This document shows, piece after piece, positions 61,066-64,000 of a stretch of DNA of 64,000 bases; within the stretch, counting starts at the first letter, position 1, and each line of letters starts with the position of its first letter. The stretch covers positions 1 through 64,000 of the forward strand of contig JAAXKN010000007.1 in assembly GCA_025612375.1 (NCBI GenBank), written 5' to 3'. A program made the translations under genes and the position numbers. This stretch comes from Ignavibacteria bacterium (lineage in GTDB: Bacteria > Bacteroidota > Ignavibacteria > Ignavibacteriales > SURF-24). The notes under the pieces are model-generated. The model searched no databases. It worked only from the letters and a program-made list of their open reading frames with translations, and was not told the origin of the DNA.

Positions 61066-61752
61066 CTATGAATCTACTGTGCTGCTTTTCTGCTTCAGTG
61101 TAACCTTAAGCGCCCTGCCCCCTTCAAGCTTAATTATCCCAGCGCTGAATTTTCTTACCAGGTCGTAATTATGCGTGGCAAAAATCACAGAATTGCCCCG
61201 GGCATTCAGCTTCTTAAAAAGCTCCATTATCTCAAGCGATGTTTCAGGATCAAGGTTTCCTGTCGGCTCATCTGCCAGAATAAGCATAGGATCATTGATA
61301 ATTGCGCGCGCAATGGAAACTCTCTGCTGCTCTCCGCCCGAGAGCTCATAAGGCATGCTCATCTGCTTGTGCGACAGGCCCACTTCAGCCAGTGCCTTAA
61401 ACACCTTTCTTTTTATCTGTTTACGCGGCGTTCCAGTAACTTCAAGCACAAAAGCCAGGTTATCGTAAACGTTTCTGTCCATTAAAAGCCTGAAGTCCTG
61501 GAACACAATCCCGATCTTCCGCCTTAAGTCGGGCAGATTTTTATCTTTAAGAATTGACGAGTCATATTCATTAAAGCGCACGGTGCCTTTATCGGGCCGG
61601 ACATTCATGTAAATCAGCTGAAGGAATGTGCTTTTTCCGGCGCCGCTTTTGCCTATAAGAAATGTAAACTCCCCTTCATCCAGCCTGAAGTTCAGGTTTT
61701 CAAATACAGGCTGTTTGGAATAGCTAAAGGAAACGTTATTAAAGACTAGCAT
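61066..61752 (-). CDS. ftsE: Cell-division ABC transporter ATPase FtsE
   Basis: FtsE is the ATPase that partners FtsX and links cell division with peptidoglycan hydrolases. It has 228 residues, Walker [10 protein letters not shown] (34-42), a [14 protein letters not shown] signature and Walker [14 protein letters not shown]. It matches FtsE rather than the lipoprotein-export LolD by the [16 protein letters not shown]-loop region. No ftsX lies beside it. It follows the methyltransferase gene on the same strand by five bases and may be cotranscribed with pdxA. Confidence 0.9.
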   Translation of the reverse strand: MLVFNNVSFSYSKQPVFENLNFRLDEGEFTFLIGKSGAGKSTFLQLIYMNVRPDKGTVRFNEYDSSILKDKNLPDLRRKIGIVFQDFRLLMDRNVYDNLAFVLEVTGTPRKQIKRKVFKALAEVGLSHKQMSMPYELSGGEQQRVSIARAIINDPMLILADEPTGNLDPETSLEIMELFKKLNARGNSVIFATHNYDLVRKFSAGIIKLEGGRALKVTLKQKSSTVDS

Positions 61753-61757
61753 ACACT

Positions 61758-62489
61758 CTACTTTACTTTTAATGCTATGAACTGCGCTCTTTCGGCATTC
61801 ATATCCGCGTCTTCAAATGAAAACGCATTGAAGCATTCTTTGATTAAAAATCTATTCCTGGCCAGAAGCTCAAAATAAACTTCCAGAGGAAATATTTTCT
61901 GTTTGTGAATTTCCGTAAAAACGGTCCCATTAGCAAGCCTGATGTCAAATATATTGGTATGAATTCTTCTTTCCTTGTCGTACCTGCTCTTCTGAACGTA
62001 GCGGATCCCTTTATATGCCCCTTTCCGGTTTAGGTACCTTATGTTCTTAATGCTGTTTGTCTCCAGGCTCACGTCAAATGAGAAGATGCCGCCGGGCTTA
62101 AGAGAAGAATATACTTCGCTAAAAAACTGATTTATCGATTTTCTCGTCAGTAAATAATTAACGCTGTCGAATGCCGAGACAATGAGGTCAAACTTTTTCT
62201 TAAAAGGAAGTGCCATCATGTTGCAGCATACTTTTTTGAGTTCGGCGTCTTCTGACTGCAGAAGCATTTCATACGACAGGTCGGAAACTATTACGTCCTG
62301 GTAATACTTCTTTAGTCTTGAAGAAAGCTTGCAGTTGCCCCCTGCCAGCTCAAGCACGCTGCTTTCAGGCGGAATATAATCCTTTGTAAGCATGTAATAG
62401 TATTCAGCCCATTCATCGTAGCTAATAAAGCGCATGAGGTGGGAATATATTTCCGCAATCAGTTTATAAGGCTTGACTTCTTCAGACAT
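61758..62489 (-). CDS. Class I SAM-dependent methyltransferase
   Basis: This 243-residue protein has the Rossmann methyltransferase core: VLELAGGNCKLSSRLKK (motif I), DVIVSDLSYEML (motif II), FDLIVSAFDSVNYLL (motif IV) and SLKPGGIFSFDVSL (motif V/VI). The substrate is not predictable. It overlaps the end of pdxA by eight bases and precedes ftsE by five, so the three are probably one transcript. The link among them is unclear. Confidence 0.85.
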   Translation of the reverse strand: MSEEVKPYKLIAEIYSHLMRFISYDEWAEYYYMLTKDYIPPESSVLELAGGNCKLSSRLKKYYQDVIVSDLSYEMLLQSEDAELKKVCCNMMALPFKKKFDLIVSAFDSVNYLLTRKSINQFFSEVYSSLKPGGIFSFDVSLETNSIKNIRYLNRKGAYKGIRYVQKSRYDKERRIHTNIFDIRLANGTVFTEIHKQKIFPLEVYFELLARNRFLIKECFNAFSFEDADMNAERAQFIALKVK

Positions 62490-63483
62490 TTTGCCTCTTG
62501 CGGTTTCTTACAATCCTGCGGGCAAGAAGAAATGCCTGCAGCATGCTGCTCTCGTCGGCAACATACCTGCCAGCAATGTCAAATGCCGTCCCGTGGTCAG
62601 GACTTGTCCTTACAACGGGAAGCCCTGCCGTAAAGTTGACTCCAGAGGAGAAGTTCAAAAACTTAAAAGGAATTAGGACCTGGTCGTGATACATTCCTAT
62701 TACAACGTCGTACTTCAAATAAAGCCTGTTCGCAAAGAAGGCGTCGGGCACAAAAGGCCCTGAGGCCATATCACTGAAGCCTGAAGTTTTTATGGCAGGC
62801 GTAATTACTTCCAGTTCCTCCAGGCCAATTCTGCCATTTTCACCGGCATGGGGGTTAAGCCCGAGGACTGCAACTCTGGGACTTATTATATTAAAATCAC
62901 GCCTCAGCGAAGAAATTACCACCTTAAGCGTCCTCTGTATGCTTTCTGTGGTAATAAGCTTAGGAACCCTTTTTACAGGTTCATGGATTGTCACAAGGGC
63001 GCACTTCATTTTTTTTGACCAGAACATCATAACAAAGTCTTTTACCCTGCTCCATTCGGCATACATTTCCGTGTGCCCCGGGAAGTCTATTTTAGCCATG
63101 CCGAGCGCTTCTTTTGAAATTGGCGCCGTTATTATGGCATCGGCAAGCCCGCGCGAAGCAATTTCAAATGACCCCTTTATTGCCCTGAAGCTTACAATGC
63201 CCGAGATGGCAGTAGGCTTGCCGGGCTCCTGAATAAATCCGTCTTCTTTGATGTTAATTATTTCCACCGGGCCTTTCTTTCGGACAGGTGCCTCAGGAAT
63301 CTTATTTTGTATCTCGTAGGCAAAATCGGGCGGGATCTTCTCCGATATCCTTTCAAAGACCTCTGCCGGGCACAGGTAGTAAATTTTGAGGTTTCCCTGG
63401 CCGGAAATCCTGTTTATTGTCTTCTGGACAATCTCAGGTCCTATGCCGTTAATGTCGCCGCAGGTAAAGACAAAGTTATTCAT
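62482..63483 (-). CDS. pdxA: 4-hydroxythreonine-4-phosphate dehydrogenase
   Basis: PdxA oxidises 4-phosphohydroxy-L-threonine in the deoxyxylulose-dependent vitamin B6 pathway. The 333-residue protein has TCGDINGIGPEIV near the start, the metal-binding His regions PGHTEMYAE, LNPHAGENGRIG and MYHDQVLIPFKF, and a TSPDHGTAFDIAG end. Its start overlaps the upstream GWxTD gene by four bases. It is the middle member of a minus-strand run that continues to the methyltransferase and ftsE. Confidence 0.95.
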   Translation of the reverse strand: MNNFVFTCGDINGIGPEIVQKTINRISGQGNLKIYYLCPAEVFERISEKIPPDFAYEIQNKIPEAPVRKKGPVEIINIKEDGFIQEPGKPTAISGIVSFRAIKGSFEIASRGLADAIITAPISKEALGMAKIDFPGHTEMYAEWSRVKDFVMMFWSKKMKCALVTIHEPVKRVPKLITTESIQRTLKVVISSLRRDFNIISPRVAVLGLNPHAGENGRIGLEELEVITPAIKTSGFSDMASGPFVPDAFFANRLYLKYDVVIGMYHDQVLIPFKFLNFSSGVNFTAGLPVVRTSPDHGTAFDIAGRYVADESSMLQAFLLARRIVRNRKRQNV

Positions 63484-64000
63484 AGCTTCCCGCTTAAGAT
63501 GAAGTTTCCAAGGCCCGACTTGTCAACAAAAACAAACTGCCTCTCAGGCTCGTCATAGACCCAGACTTCACGCACATCTTTTGAACCGGTGTATATTCTT
63601 TCAACCGACTTAGGCTTTCCGAATTTAATGTAAATCTTTCCCCTGTCCGTTTCCGCGCCATCAGGGTTACTGATTAGTGAAAAGCTCGCTGCAGCGTAAT
63701 CAACCCTTTTGTAAAACTCAGCCATCAGCTCGTTATATGCCGTCTCAGGCGTTGGATCAAACCTCTTCCAGTAATTTACGAGCTGTGTATAGTCCATTTT
63801 GCTTTGGGCTATATTTTTCTTTTGCTTTTCGTCCGCGTCAATATTCTTAAGGACTTTCACTGCATATTCAAGATTATTAAGTGAGCGGGGTTTGTTGTAC
63901 CAGGTAACAGAGCGCCTGAAAAGAGTTTTTTCTTTATTTCCGCTTAAAAGGCTTATTGTAAGCGTCCCTTCCTGAAGCTTTTCATTGAACTTATGCAGAA
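63480..64000 (-). CDS. GWxTD-domain protein, 5' end beyond the window
   Basis: The reading frame runs without a stop to the right edge of the window, so only the C-terminal part is visible. The visible end holds a GWxTD-type domain: FDPTPETAYNELMAEFYKRV, DRGKIYIKFGKP and VWVYDEPERQFVFV. Such proteins occur in several Gram-negative phyla with no defined role. A GTG codon at 63860 is in frame but is not the true start, since the frame upstream continues with similar sequence. The stop overlaps pdxA by four bases. Confidence 0.84.
   Translation of the reverse strand, partial: LHKFNEKLQEGTLTISLLSGNKEKTLFRRSVTWYNKPRSLNNLEYAVKVLKNIDADEKQKKNIAQSKMDYTQLVNYWKRFDPTPETAYNELMAEFYKRVDYAAASFSLISNPDGAETDRGKIYIKFGKPKSVERIYTGSKDVREVWVYDEPERQFVFVDKSGLGNFILSGKL

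Overview
The window is a gene-dense bacterial chromosome segment of moderate GC with no rRNA, phage or insertion sequence. Several things point to the Bacteroidota/Chlorobi/Ignavibacteria side of the FCB group, most likely an Ignavibacteria-like organism. These are two PorV/PorQ-like outer-membrane proteins beside a secreted beta-propeller with a type IX-style C-terminus, the bacillithiol enzyme BshC, a GWxTD-domain protein, an 11-gene-style complex I operon, and promoters of the TTG-N16-20-TAnnTTTG type. The taxonomic call is inference; no ribosomal RNA gene is present to test it.

Region by region. (1) 11-10113: complex I operon nuoB-C-D-H-I-J-K-L-M-N, with nuoA presumably just outside the left edge and no nuoE/F/G. 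It ends in a strong terminator. (2) 10209-12176: an Fe-S assembly cassette (cysteine desulfurase, a small unknown protein, an A-type carrier). (3) 12238-32047: about 20 kb of envelope genes, mostly on the minus strand. They include GT9, GT4 and three membrane GT2 glycosyltransferases, a polysaccharide flippase, a FemAB/GNAT-like acyltransferase, a NodB deacetylase, a radical SAM protein, a membrane M50 protease, two PorV/PorQ-like proteins, a propeller/lipoprotein pair, an LPG-synthase-type membrane protein, and two paralogous exported proteins at the two ends of the GT2 part. (4) 32287-41810: metabolism and information genes: bshC, the deoC-hicB-trmH-aroA operon, folD, an orphan DNA methyltransferase, a YmdB-type phosphoesterase and a DnaQ-UvrC fusion. 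(5) 41811-42222: the only long gene-free stretch, a mosaic of short palindromic repeats. (6) 42223-47977: htpG, a zinc-ribbon membrane protein, and ybbR-tmk-S41 protease. (7) 48145-49013: two bacterial microcompartment shell proteins, one with a long acidic tail and a possible SAP/Rho-N-like end. (8) 49112-58612: ruvX, a bifunctional RelA/SpoT, a TPR protein, upp, an RNA methyltransferase, a phosphoesterase-propeller fusion and a membrane MutS-like ATPase. (9) 58889-64000: a small stress-type membrane protein and a PRC-barrel protein, tRNA-Arg(ACG) next to tadA, adk, ftsE, a methyltransferase, pdxA, and a GWxTD protein cut by the right edge.

The most interesting items are the BMC shell protein with the extra C-terminal domain, a deoC with a 64-residue N-terminal extension that might be a compartment-targeting tail, the collinear envelope locus, tRNA-Arg(ACG) placed just upstream of the enzyme that edits it, and the palindromic repeat mosaic.
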